DNA of 32,586 nt, from the IMG/VR virus record IMGVR_UViG_3300032397_000047, positions 1 to 32,586 of that record. One strand, written 5' to 3'. The DNA is from a virus. Below, piece after piece: positions 6,424 through 13,804 of the stretch; position 1 is the first letter of the stretch, and every line of letters starts with the position of its first letter. The notes under the pieces are model-generated. The model was given only the letters and a program-made list of their open reading frames with translations. It made no database searches and was not told where the DNA came from. The position numbers were made by a program, and so were the translations under genes.

Positions 6424-6972
6424 TCACTCTGCAGCGCGGAGGTGTGCCGCAGCGATAAACAGCCGCGCGCCGTCTCCAGTGGTCACACTGTAGATAGCGT
6501 TCCCGTTCTTCATGTGTGCCTTCTTCACGATGCGCAGGTCGTCCATCTCTTCCGGCTCGATCAGGCCTTCGTACTTCTTTTTCCATGCGTCTGTTACTGC
6601 GACGAGCTGGTTCGCGTTGAACGTCTGGCGCGTGAGCTTCTCGCGGCGTGCACGCGCCCAGCTTGCGTCGAGCAGGCCGATGCTTCCGTTGAGATCGGTT
6701 AGAGCCTTGAGAGCTGCGTTCGCCTCGTCCTCTGCAACGCTGTCGCGCAGGAAGTCGTTCGCCTGTCGCATCTTGCGGATCATGTTGCTGACCCTTCTGA
6801 CCATCAGCGCCTTCTGGCTCTTCTTCGCCGTGCCTTCTACCGCGTCTTCGTCGTCTTCGACCGCTTCGGGCTTCTTGGCGACCGTTAGAATCGCCGCCGT
6901 TCCGGCCGCCCTCGCGGGCACGTTCGCAGGCTTTGTGAAGGTCTTGGGAGCAGTCTTTGCAGTCTTTGCCAT
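6424..6972 (-). CDS. Unknown phage protein, 182 aa, first gene of the second minus-strand operon
   Basis: The start at 6972 is chosen for the GGAG about 10 bases upstream; the frame stays open to 7233, but that part crosses the promoter and repeats. The N-terminal 50 residues are low-complexity (alanine, lysine, threonine, then the acidic VEDDEDAVEG). The rest is mostly helical (VRRVSNMIRKMRQANDFLRD, then EANAALKALTDLNGSIGLLD). A C-terminal part (GNAIYSVTTGDGARLFIAAA) could be beta. A consensus-like promoter at 7046-7074 drives it. The family is not recognised. Confidence 0.7.
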   Translation of the reverse strand: MAKTAKTAPKTFTKPANVPARAAGTAAILTVAKKPEAVEDDEDAVEGTAKKSQKALMVRRVSNMIRKMRQANDFLRDSVAEDEANAALKALTDLNGSIGLLDASWARARREKLTRQTFNANQLVAVTDAWKKKYEGLIEPEEMDDLRIVKKAHMKNGNAIYSVTTGDGARLFIAAAHLRAAE

Positions 6973-7045
6973 GATGTCTTCTCCAGTATCTTTTTGGTGG
7001 GCGAGTAAGTTCGCCCTGCCAACCAACTTCGGTTCCCGTACTCTC

Positions 7046-7072
7046 ATTATGTGCATTATGTGCATTATGTGC
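7046..7072. repeat. Three tandem copies of a 9-bp repeat
   Basis: ATTATGTGC is repeated exactly three times (7046-7054, 7055-7063, 7064-7072). The array supplies the -10 box and nearly all of the -35 box and spacer of the minus-strand promoter. Copy-number change would alter promoter spacing by 9 bases. It may also be an iterated protein-binding site. Confidence 0.9.
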
Positions 7073-7074
7073 AA
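7046..7074 (-). promoter_or_regulatory. Sigma-70-like promoter for the 6972-leftward operon
   Basis: On the minus strand TTGCAC (plus coordinates 7069-7074) and CATAAT (7046-7051) are 17 bases apart, a near-consensus housekeeping promoter. Transcription would start near 7039, leaving a leader of about 65 bases before the ATG at 6972. The promoter is built from three tandem copies of a 9-bp repeat. Confidence 0.65.
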
Positions 7075-7176
7075 TATCTGAATCCGAGAAATCCAGACGG
7101 TGCTGCGTGCTGCGCGTGGCACTGCAGAGGGGAGCACGTACGCACTGCACGCGCTAACGCGCTGTAGGGGCGCACA

Positions 7177-7230
7177 GGGCGCGCTGCGAGGGGGCGCGCT
7201 GCAAGGGGGCGCGCTGCAAGGGGGCGCGCG
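7177..7230. repeat. GC-rich 15-bp tandem repeat, three full copies plus part
   Basis: A 15-bp unit close to GGGGCGCGCTGCAAG repeats from about 7177 to 7220, with a partial fourth copy to 7230. The first copy differs by G for A. A palindrome, CGCACGTGCG, follows at 7229-7238. The array lies in the divergent control region 50 bases before the plus-strand promoter. Confidence 0.85.
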
Positions 7231-7279
7231 CACGTGCGTGCGTGGTAGTTGTGTAGTGGCTGCAGCTCACGCACTATAG

Positions 7280-7308
7280 TTGACATACCGCGTTTTGTGT
7301 GCTATAGC
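7280..7308 (+). promoter_or_regulatory. Sigma-70 promoter for the long plus-strand block
   Basis: A perfect -35 box TTGACA (7280-7285) is followed after 17 bases by TATAGC (7303-7308). Transcription would begin near 7315, 40 bases before the ATG at 7355, whose GGAGG (7344-7348) is well placed. It is the strongest promoter visible in the window and would be read by a host housekeeping RNA polymerase. Confidence 0.8.
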
Positions 7309-7354
7309 GCGCACACCTGTTCCCAACGGGGGAGAACAGACACGGAGGACAGTC

Positions 7355-8233
7355 ATGGCAAAAAATGCCGAAGTCATCGCGGTATCTGAGATGTCGAAAT
7401 CAGCAGGCTTGATCACTTGGTGGAAACTAGGCGGCGAGATAGACCTCGATTCTCTCGGCGCCGCTTGGCGCACGGCGGGGTTGAGCGAAACGACGTTGCC
7501 GCTCCAGAGCAGCCCAACGGTGGCGCTGAGGCGTGCGCTGGAGCGGCTGTTCGTGAAGCCGAACAAAGGCGTAGACCTGCAGCGCATCGCGCCGAAAGGC
7601 CAGTCGCCAGGCGGCTTCGCAGTGATCCGATTCTCGCAGGAGGACTCAGAAGACGCGTTGCAAGATCTCGTTTTCAACACCAAGTTCAAGGTGTGGCTGG
7701 AAGACGGCATCGTGAACGTCGCCTGTAGCGAGAAGTCGAAGGACGAGCTGCGCCGCGCAGTCTGGCAGGCGTTCCAGGAGGAGCAGCAGAAGGTCAACGC
7801 GCACGACCTCAGCGCGTGGCTCGTGCGGCGCGTGGAGGCCGTAGGCGCGGTGCGCTTGCGCGAAGGCGGCGGCGTGTATTTCGTACCGGACACGAAGGTC
7901 CAAGTGTGGCGCGCCATCGCCGGAGCGTTTGAAAGCGTGAGCACGTCTACCATCTACGAGATTCCGGCGATGCGGAGTTCGCGCGCTGTCACTGCCATTC
8001 TCGACGCACTCGTAGCCGAGGCACAGCAAGAGGCAGACCGTATGAACGGTGAGCTAGACCAGGCTGCCCTCGGAGAGCGCGCGATCGCGTCTCGGCAAGA
8101 GGCGTGTAAGGCGCTGCTCGCCAAAGTGGCTGACTATGAGAAGCTCCTCGGCACCAAGATGGAATCCCTGCACAGCATGCTCGGCGTCTTGCAGGCGCGC
8201 TTGATCGAGGCAACGCTGATGGTGGCTGAATGA
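7355..8233 (+). CDS. Unknown phage protein, 292 aa, first gene of the plus-strand block
   Basis: The start is the ATG at 7355, with GGAGG 6 bases before it; an upstream in-frame start at 7280 lies on the -35 box. The protein begins MAKNAEVIAVSEMSKSAGLI. It continues with a mixed domain (WWKLGGEIDLDSLGAAW, FAVIRFSQEDSEDALQ, RLREGGGVYFVPDT) and ends with a coiled-coil-like region from about residue 205 (LDALVAEAQQEADRMNGELD and following). Proteins of this layout occur in actinobacterial and other phages as conserved unknowns. As the first gene behind the best promoter it should be made early and in quantity. No enzymatic motif is seen. Confidence 0.75.
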   Translation: MAKNAEVIAVSEMSKSAGLITWWKLGGEIDLDSLGAAWRTAGLSETTLPLQSSPTVALRRALERLFVKPNKGVDLQRIAPKGQSPGGFAVIRFSQEDSEDALQDLVFNTKFKVWLEDGIVNVACSEKSKDELRRAVWQAFQEEQQKVNAHDLSAWLVRRVEAVGAVRLREGGGVYFVPDTKVQVWRAIAGAFESVSTSTIYEIPAMRSSRAVTAILDALVAEAQQEADRMNGELDQAALGERAIASRQEACKALLAKVADYEKLLGTKMESLHSMLGVLQARLIEATLMVAE

Positions 8234-8781
8234 AACCTGCACACCTAGCGAAGATCACGAGTAATGCTCGGGCGCTGGTGTGCAGGCACAGGCACTTGGC
8301 TTGGCGGCTGTCATTGGGGGATCTTGAACAGGAGGCGCTGCTCGCGCAGGTGGATGCAAGCACGCGCTTTGACGATGCGCGGGGCACACCGTTCGGTGCA
8401 TACACGTGGCGCGCAGCCGTGATCGCGGCCTACAGATACGTTTTGACCGACTCGGCGCCTGTAAGCGGCCGACATGACCCGCAGGTGCTCATAGGGCTGT
8501 ACCGCGAGGAATACGTAGAGGCGCAGCACGAAGGTGGGGGCTCGCAGGAAGACGAGCTCGGGCGCGCCGAGTGGTCGCAGTTGGTTCGGCAGCGTCTCGA
8601 TGCCGTGATAGGCGACGGGGGCGCAGAGTTCGTCACGCAGATGCTCACAGGCGAGTACAAACCGGCAGACGTCGCAGAAGCGCACGGTGTCGAAATTGCG
8701 GAGGTGTACAAGGCCGTTCGAGAGGCTAAGAAGAAGATCTCGGGAGATCCTGAACTGTTCGAGTTGTGGAGGAACATGTGA
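8230..8781 (+). CDS. Sigma-70-like factor (phage RNA polymerase sigma homologue)
   Basis: A 183-residue protein with a region-2-like segment at about 27-71: LSLGDLEQEALLAQ, then FDDARGTPFGAYTWRAAVIA. This matches the pattern of sigma factors, where an acidic DLxQEA helix is followed by FDxxRGxxFxxYxxxxI. A C-terminal helix-turn-helix at about 147-172 (YKPADVAEAHGVEIAEVYKA, then VREAKKKI) resembles region 4. It overlaps its neighbours by ATGA and GTGA. It may redirect host RNA polymerase to phage promoters. A sigma-like helicase loader or plain HTH protein is the alternative. Confidence 0.65.
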   Translation: MKPAHLAKITSNARALVCRHRHLAWRLSLGDLEQEALLAQVDASTRFDDARGTPFGAYTWRAAVIAAYRYVLTDSAPVSGRHDPQVLIGLYREEYVEAQHEGGGSQEDELGRAEWSQLVRQRLDAVIGDGGAEFVTQMLTGEYKPADVAEAHGVEIAEVYKAVREAKKKISGDPELFELWRNM

Positions 8782-9470
8782 CAAAAAAGAAGGCGGCAGA
8801 AGCGGTGACGGCGAGCCTAGCCGCGCAAACGATCCCTATGGGAGACTTGATCCCTACGTACACGAGGGAGACGAACCCAAACAAGATGTCCGACACCGAG
8901 TTCACAGCGCTCACGTCCTTGATCAAGGCTGAAGGGTTCATGCAGTCGATCCTCGTCTCGCCGATCCAAGGGAAGCGGGGCAAGTTCAAGATCGTAGACG
9001 GCCATCACCGCTTCTGGGCGTGCCAGCAGGCGGGCAAAACGGAGATCCTAGCCGTAGTGAAGCCCGCGTCAGAGTCGCTGGCGGCCGCGCTTGGGCTCGG
9101 CCTGAACCGCATCCGCGGTGAGCTCGACCTCAGCCTCTCCGGCCTGGTGATGCAGCACGTGATGGAAGACACGTCGTGGACGGTCGATCAGATGGCGCTG
9201 CTCACAGGCTTTCCGCAGAGCGAGATCGACGCGCTCACTCAGCGGGCGCACAACGACGCAGACGAGATGCTGGAAGAGGTGTCGGCCGCGATGCCTGAGG
9301 ACGAGGCAGATCTGGAAGGGGCCGAGAAGCCGTATGTCCTTGAGATCTCATTCTCGGATAGGGCACTGTACCAACTCGCCCGTCGCAAGCTCCGTAAGGC
9401 TGCTGGAGCGAGTAAAGATCTCGCGAAGGGGCTGCTCGCCGTACTCGGGGAGGATAACGATGGTACGTGA
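8778..9470 (+). CDS. ParB/Srx-fold domain protein
   Basis: GTG at 8778 overlaps the previous stop (GTGA) and has GGAGG 5 bases upstream, so it is preferred over the in-frame GTG at 8766. The N-terminal domain reads IPTYTRETNPNKMSDTEF, then IKAEGFMQSILVSP and FKIVDGHHRFWACQQAGK. The GHHR (75-78) is the ParB/Srx phosphate-contact motif of ParB-like nucleases and CTPases. A middle HTH-like segment (TVDQMALLTGFPQSEIDAL) may bind DNA. In phages such proteins act in regulation, partition or DNA nicking. A second ParB-like gene lies at 31650. Confidence 0.8.
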   Translation: MTKKKAAEAVTASLAAQTIPMGDLIPTYTRETNPNKMSDTEFTALTSLIKAEGFMQSILVSPIQGKRGKFKIVDGHHRFWACQQAGKTEILAVVKPASESLAAALGLGLNRIRGELDLSLSGLVMQHVMEDTSWTVDQMALLTGFPQSEIDALTQRAHNDADEMLEEVSAAMPEDEADLEGAEKPYVLEISFSDRALYQLARRKLRKAAGASKDLAKGLLAVLGEDNDGT

Positions 9471-9756
9471 CAAGAAATCAGTTGACTCTGATGCGCGTGT
9501 CGATCAAGTTGCCTTGATGGTCCGCAACGGCTACCTGCCGGCCGTGGACGTAGCGAACAAGATGGGCGTGTCGCTCACGACAGTCGGGCGTTGGGCAGAC
9601 CAAGAAGTAATCGAGTCTGAGACTGTCGGTCACCGCAGGTTCGTAAAGGTGACATCGTTGATCGCCTACATCGGTGTTACACAGGCGCAGATCTTTGGCT
9701 TCCTCGATACTGGGGCAGTCGGCAAGAAAAAGAAGGCAGCAGGAGAGAAGACATGA
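9460..9756 (+). CDS. Small helix-turn-helix DNA-binding protein (MerR/excisionase-like)
   Basis: The start is the ATG at 9460, inside the end of the ParB-like gene, with GGGGAGG just before it. Residues about 28-62 (YLPAVDVANKMGVSLTTVGR, then WADQEVIESETVGHRRFV) have the pattern of a winged HTH of the MerR/excisionase type, where a tip after the second helix reads xHRR. The C-terminal tail is lysine-rich (GKKKKAAGEK). It probably regulates transcription. There is no integrase nearby, so excision is not suggested. Confidence 0.75.
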   Translation: MVRDKKSVDSDARVDQVALMVRNGYLPAVDVANKMGVSLTTVGRWADQEVIESETVGHRRFVKVTSLIAYIGVTQAQIFGFLDTGAVGKKKKAAGEKT

Positions 9757-10082
9757 GCCACAGCATAAGGATCAACGACGCGGCAAAGGAAGCGGTAGAC
9801 GCAGCGGCTGCCGAGAAAGGCATCTCAGCAAACGAAGCCGCCGAGATGCTGATCGGCGTCGCAGTCACACGCCGCAACGCACTCGCCAAGTACGCGGACA
9901 AGGTGAAGACTGGCGAGAAGCAGCCCAAGTCGCTGAAGAAAAAGAAGGCTGCAGGCAAGAAGAAAGCAGCAGGCAAGAAGAAGGCTGCCAAGGCTGCTAA
10001 GAAGAAGGGCGGCAAGGCTGTCCGGAAGAGCAAGCGCGAGCAGGCAGACGGTGCGCAGGTTGAGGAGTTGTCACTCAACTAA
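9753..10082 (+). CDS. Ribbon-helix-helix-like protein with histone-like lysine/alanine tail
   Basis: A 109-residue protein. The N-terminal 50 residues (SIRINDAAKEAVDAAAAEKG, then ISANEAAEMLIGVAV) fit a ribbon-helix-helix fold: a short strand followed by two helices. Residues about 60-93 are a repeat of KKKAAG units ending in KAAKKKGGKAVRKSKRE, like eukaryotic linker histone tails and some bacterial DNA compaction proteins. It should bind DNA with little sequence specificity through the tail. It overlaps the HTH gene by ATGA. It may compact or mark phage DNA, or act as a repressor. Confidence 0.7.
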   Translation: MSHSIRINDAAKEAVDAAAAEKGISANEAAEMLIGVAVTRRNALAKYADKVKTGEKQPKSLKKKKAAGKKKAAGKKKAAKAAKKKGGKAVRKSKREQADGAQVEELSLN

Positions 10083-10105
10083 GAGCAGCGGGTAGGAAGG
10101 CGTGC

Positions 10106-11560
10106 ATGTTGATCGAGTTAGGAAACCTGCACTGCCATGTTCTTCGCAGCGCTGAGGACGAGCTGAGGTGGCTCGACCGCGTGCTGTCGTTCGAGGACAA
10201 GAGTTTCCAGGCTCGCGTGCACGGCGACGGCCGCATCCACCTGCTGACGTCTGCGGGTTCGTTCCCGGCAGGCCTAGTCGGGGCGGTGCAGCGCCGCGGC
10301 GTGCGTGACGGCCGTAAGGTCGAGGTCGTGGACAAGTGCGTGCGGGGCACTCCGCCCGAGCTGCGGCCGGACGTAGGGTGGCTCCGCTCACACCAGCTCG
10401 AAGCTCTTGCGGTAGCTCGCCGGTACTCACGCGGCGTCTTCCATCACCCGACGGGCGCTGGAAAAACGGAAGTCATGGTCGGCTTAGGGGAGCAGAACCC
10501 CGGCTCGTGGTTGATTCTCGTTCATACGAAGATCCTCATGGACGAAATCCGCAATCGGTTTCTCAAGCGCACTGGCGAGGCGCTGGGGATGCTGGGCGAC
10601 GGGCATCGCGTTCTGAACAAGCGCATCACGGTGGCCATGTTCCAGACGGTCTACAAAGCGATCGTTGCGACGCCGCGCGACCCAGCGATCGTGGAGTTTC
10701 TCAAGCGCCAGCAAGGTATGATGGTCGACGAGGTGCACGTCGTCCCAGCCTCGACGTTCTGGAAGGTCACGCACGCGCTGCCCAACGCTTACTACCGGTA
10801 CGGGTTCTCAGGCACACCGTTCGCGCGGTCAGACTCCAAATCGATCTACGTCATCGCAGCGATCGGACCCACGATTCACAGGGTCACGGCCACGGAGCTG
10901 ATCGACAAAGGGCTACTCGCGAAGCCCAACATCCGGCTTGTGCCCGTGCAACACAAGCCGCCGGCGAGCACGAAGGGATCGCCAACTTGGCAGGCCGTCT
11001 ACAAGTCGGCCGTCGTGTGCAACGACGCACGCAACGCCACCTTGACGCAGATCGCGACCATCGCCGACAAGCCTACGCTCTTGTTCGTAAAGGCGCTGGA
11101 GCACGGCAGGATCCTAGAGAAGTTGATCCGCGCGCGCGGCTTGCGTGTGGAGTTCGTGTGGGGGGAGCACATCACACCGCAGCGCTGGGCAGCGATTCGC
11201 AGATTGGTGCACGGTGACGTGGACGTTCTTATCTGTAATGTGATCTTCCAAGTCGGTGTGGACATCCCGGAGCTACAGTCCGTGATCATCGGAAGTGGTG
11301 GCAAATCGGCGATCATGGTGCTACAAAACACAGGTAGAGGTACGAGGCGCCACGCGCACGACGGAACGGTGACCAAGGATGAGTTTTCAGTTTACGACAT
11401 ACAAGATCGCGGATGCGGCTGTAGAGGCAGGCACGCGGCATGTCGTTGGCTGGAGAAGCACACGAAGGAACGCCTCGCCGCATACGCCATGGAGCAATAT
11501 TCGGTGTTCATCACACGGTTATCGGAGGAGCAGAGAGGAGTGCGTCATGAGAGTCACTGA
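10106..11560 (+). CDS. SF2 DNA/RNA helicase (UvsW-like DEAD/DEAH family)
   Basis: A 484-residue superfamily 2 helicase. Motif I is HHPTGAGKT (about 113-121), motif II is DEVH (208-211), and motif III is SGTPFAR (about 235-241). Motif V lies in NVIFQVGVDIPEL and motif VI in LQNTGRGTRR (about 410-419). The first 90 residues form a separate N-terminal domain, as in T4 UvsW, which unwinds branched DNA and R-loops during recombination-dependent replication. A cysteine/arginine-rich patch (DRGCGCRGRHAACR) follows the helicase core. It heads the replication section of the plus-strand block. Confidence 0.9.
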   Translation: MLIELGNLHCHVLRSAEDELRWLDRVLSFEDKSFQARVHGDGRIHLLTSAGSFPAGLVGAVQRRGVRDGRKVEVVDKCVRGTPPELRPDVGWLRSHQLEALAVARRYSRGVFHHPTGAGKTEVMVGLGEQNPGSWLILVHTKILMDEIRNRFLKRTGEALGMLGDGHRVLNKRITVAMFQTVYKAIVATPRDPAIVEFLKRQQGMMVDEVHVVPASTFWKVTHALPNAYYRYGFSGTPFARSDSKSIYVIAAIGPTIHRVTATELIDKGLLAKPNIRLVPVQHKPPASTKGSPTWQAVYKSAVVCNDARNATLTQIATIADKPTLLFVKALEHGRILEKLIRARGLRVEFVWGEHITPQRWAAIRRLVHGDVDVLICNVIFQVGVDIPELQSVIIGSGGKSAIMVLQNTGRGTRRHAHDGTVTKDEFSVYDIQDRGCGCRGRHAACRWLEKHTKERLAAYAMEQYSVFITRLSEEQRGVRHESH

Positions 11561-11741
11561 GCAAGAGATCGAGAGCATGAAGCGCAAGTTGTGCGAACAG
11601 CTTGGCAGTGACGTAGAGCCCGCCGTCGTGGCGGACTTTGCGACGCGCGCCCTCGCGCGCATTCTCGGTGACTACCAAGCGTTGCGGCGTGAGAATGCCA
11701 AGCTGCGCCTCAGGCGCGCTAGCGAACTTCGCTGTGCCTGA
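11547..11741 (+). CDS. Small unknown protein, 64 aa, coiled-coil-like
   Basis: ATG at 11547 overlaps the helicase stop by 14 bases and has AGAGGAG just upstream. The protein begins MRVTEQEIESMKRKLCEQLG and ends with a charged helix (YQALRRENAKLRLRRASELR), a heptad-like pattern. I do not recognise it. It may be a helicase-associated small factor, which is only inferred from the overlap. Confidence 0.65.
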   Translation: MRVTEQEIESMKRKLCEQLGSDVEPAVVADFATRALARILGDYQALRRENAKLRLRRASELRCA

Positions 11742-11768
11742 CGAGCGGTTCTAAAGCGCGCCATACCG

Positions 11769-11801
11769 CGTAAGGCTATCCCTGACGAAAGGGGCTTTAC
11801 G
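11769..11801 (+). promoter_or_regulatory. Hairpin holding the ribosome binding site of the next gene
   Basis: CGTAAGGC (11769-11776) pairs with GCTTTACG (11794-11801) with one G-U pair. CCC (11780-11782) pairs with GGG (11791-11793) across an 8-base loop. AGGGG, the only plausible Shine-Dalgarno sequence for the ATG at 11803, is inside the stem, so translation may depend on opening it. It could also be a weak terminator, but no U-tract follows. Confidence 0.5.
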
Positions 11802-11802
11802 G

Positions 11803-12501
11803 ATGGGCGCAGAACTGCGCGGCGCGGCGCACAACGACTGGACACGGATACTGTTGGAGTACGGTACGGAGATCCCTCACTACCCTGGTGTGGAGGTGAT
11901 CAAGCCTGCGCGCATCCCGCCACCGCCACTGCTCACTGGCGACGACCCAGAGCAGTGGTCGCTTCAGCTTCTTCGGGCCTATACCGCAGTGGTGGCGCGA
12001 GCACCTCGGGTGGTGCGCCTCACCGACTTGCAAGAGCTGCCTGACAGAAAGCAGCGGCTGCTCTTGCAGGCGGGCGAGTGGCTAGAGGCGCGGCAGACGC
12101 AGCCTGTGCCCTGGTGCAGGTTCGCGCTGGTCTCGTGGCGTCGGTACGGCCCTGCGCAATTGCGCGCTTGGGCGCCGTCGCTTCAGTGGGTGTACGGGCA
12201 AGCGCGGTTGACGAAGGCCGACTTGTGGTACTCGTGGGACGGGGCCACAACAGGTGGTGTGCGTCTCGTGTTTTCCAAGAGCCATAAGGCCTTGATCCGG
12301 CGGTACGACAGGATGCGCCTCGCGCTTCTCGCCGAGGCCAGGTGTAAGGACTTGACCTATGAAACGGTCCGGCACATCGTGTCCGCGACGTTGCCTAAGG
12401 GGTGGTACAGGCAGGCAGTCAGCGCAGCACAGTTAGAGTCAGAGATAGCGCAGGCGGAGATCAACGCCGGCCTGCGGCGGGGGACGGATCTTTGGGGTTG
12501 A
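11803..12501 (+). CDS. Unknown phage protein, 232 aa
   Basis: It begins MGAELRGAAHNDWTRILLEY and is rich in Trp, Arg and Leu (LQLLRAYTAVVARAPRVVRL, WCRFALVSWRRYGPAQLRAW, KALIRRYDRMRLALLAEARC). The composition is that of a globular, mainly helical protein; there is no cysteine cluster, Walker motif or signal peptide. It sits between the SF2 helicase and the replicative helicase, so a role in replication (for example a loader) is possible. No motif supports that. The frame is uninterrupted and follows the local reading direction. Confidence 0.65.
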   Translation: MGAELRGAAHNDWTRILLEYGTEIPHYPGVEVIKPARIPPPPLLTGDDPEQWSLQLLRAYTAVVARAPRVVRLTDLQELPDRKQRLLLQAGEWLEARQTQPVPWCRFALVSWRRYGPAQLRAWAPSLQWVYGQARLTKADLWYSWDGATTGGVRLVFSKSHKALIRRYDRMRLALLAEARCKDLTYETVRHIVSATLPKGWYRQAVSAAQLESEIAQAEINAGLRRGTDLWG

Positions 12502-12520
12502 ACGGCAGAAGGAGCCACCT

Positions 12521-13804
12521 GTGGGGGATACGACGGTTGATTCGTATGGGCTTGATCCTGTGTTTGAAAGGAGCGTTGCAGTGTTGTGTGCCTCGTCGCC
12601 GAAGTTCTTCGGGAGCGTAGGGCACGCGCTTGATCCAGATGCGTTGAATAGTGAGACGGCTCGGTTGGTCGTGAAAACCGCTGCCGTAATCTTCAAAGAA
12701 GCAGGGCGTGGGCCAGCCCATCCGGCCATCCTGGTGCAGCGGTTGCGCAGGCTGAACATGGAAGGGGCAGTCACAATCAAGCAGATCAACGGGGTGCTAG
12801 ATCTGCTGATCGAAACCGACGTACTGGAGGAACCTGACGTAGTGGCGGAGATCGCGCCCGTGCTGCGCCGTCGTATGCACGCAGATGTGGTGCGGTCGTC
12901 GATGGACGAATACAACAGGCACACCGACTTCGAGAAGGTGGTGGCGAAGATCGACAAGGCGCGCCGTGTCGGAGTGCAGGACGCGAGTCTCGGCCTGCGC
13001 CTCGGCAACGACAGCTTCATGGAGATCGACCGTATACGGCGCATTCATAAACTACCGTTAGGGATCCCCGAGCTTGACGCAGTCCTCGGAGGCGGAGTAC
13101 CGCGTGGAACCCAGACGCTGTTTATCGCAGCCAGCGGCGGCGGCAAGAGTATGCAAATGTCGCACACGATCGCGCGCAACCTGTCCTACGGCATGTTCTG
13201 CGGCTACGCGACGCTGGAGCTGCCGGAGACAGAAGTGGTGGCCCGCGTGAAGGCAAACCTTACGGGTGTCGCTACCTCTGTGATCTCCTCAGGCGACTTC
13301 ACTGCCGCGCGTGCCGAGCTGGAGAGGATGTACCCGACCCTCGGCACGCTACTCGTGCAGAGGTTCTCGCCCAAGCACACCACGTTCGCAGATATCCGCG
13401 CGTGGGTGAAGGAGTGCGAGGACGCAGAAGGCTTTGCCATGGACCTGATCGCGATCGACTACATCGACAAGCTCAAAGGCCGGAACTTGAAGGACAACGA
13501 GTACATCACGCAAGGGGAGCAGGCGGAGGAGTTTCGCGTGTTCTGTGAGGATCACGGCAAATGGGGCCTCACCGGATCGCAGGCCACGATGAAAGGGCGA
13601 GACACGCGCAAGCGCATTGGCATCTCAGACGTGCGCGACTCATCACGTAAGGTAGACGTGGCAGATCAAGTGATCACTCTTACTAAGAGTGCTGACGGTG
13701 AGATGATCACGTACTTCATTGGAAAAAACAGGTACGGCGTCGGCGAGGTAGAGATAGGGCCGCTGCCGCACGACTGGGTTCGCGGGAGGATGGTGGTGTC
13801 GTGA
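12521..13804 (+). CDS. DnaB-like replicative helicase (RecA fold)
   Basis: GTG start with AAGGAG about 7 bases upstream; 427 residues. The N-terminal 150 residues form a helical domain (VAVLCASSPKFFGSVGHALD and following). The C-terminal part is a DnaB/RadA-type ATPase: LPLGIPELDAVLGGGVPRGT, Walker A AASGGGKS near 203-210, TLELPETEV after strand 2, Walker B DLIAIDYIDKL near 309-319, and the SSRKVDVADQVITL segment typical of DnaB family members. It unwinds DNA at the fork ahead of the polymerase. The primase gene follows with a GTGA overlap, as in many phages where the two form a primosome. Confidence 0.85.
   Translation: MGDTTVDSYGLDPVFERSVAVLCASSPKFFGSVGHALDPDALNSETARLVVKTAAVIFKEAGRGPAHPAILVQRLRRLNMEGAVTIKQINGVLDLLIETDVLEEPDVVAEIAPVLRRRMHADVVRSSMDEYNRHTDFEKVVAKIDKARRVGVQDASLGLRLGNDSFMEIDRIRRIHKLPLGIPELDAVLGGGVPRGTQTLFIAASGGGKSMQMSHTIARNLSYGMFCGYATLELPETEVVARVKANLTGVATSVISSGDFTAARAELERMYPTLGTLLVQRFSPKHTTFADIRAWVKECEDAEGFAMDLIAIDYIDKLKGRNLKDNEYITQGEQAEEFRVFCEDHGKWGLTGSQATMKGRDTRKRIGISDVRDSSRKVDVADQVITLTKSADGEMITYFIGKNRYGVGEVEIGPLPHDWVRGRMVVS

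Larger units (their letters stand above)
6973..7354. other. Divergent control region
   Basis: A 382-base gap between the leftward gene starting at 6972 and the rightward gene starting at 7355. It holds a promoter in each direction, the 9-bp and 15-bp tandem repeats, and a 23-bp segment (7159-7181) that recurs exactly in the Rad50-like gene. No convincing gene is seen; leftward frames here are alanine/proline-rich shadows of the repeats. Confidence 0.7.

Noticed and set aside
7046-7230. Tandem repeats as a CRISPR array
   Set aside because: Repeat units are 9 and 15 bases with no unique spacers, and there are no cas genes; the Cas4-like nuclease stands alone.
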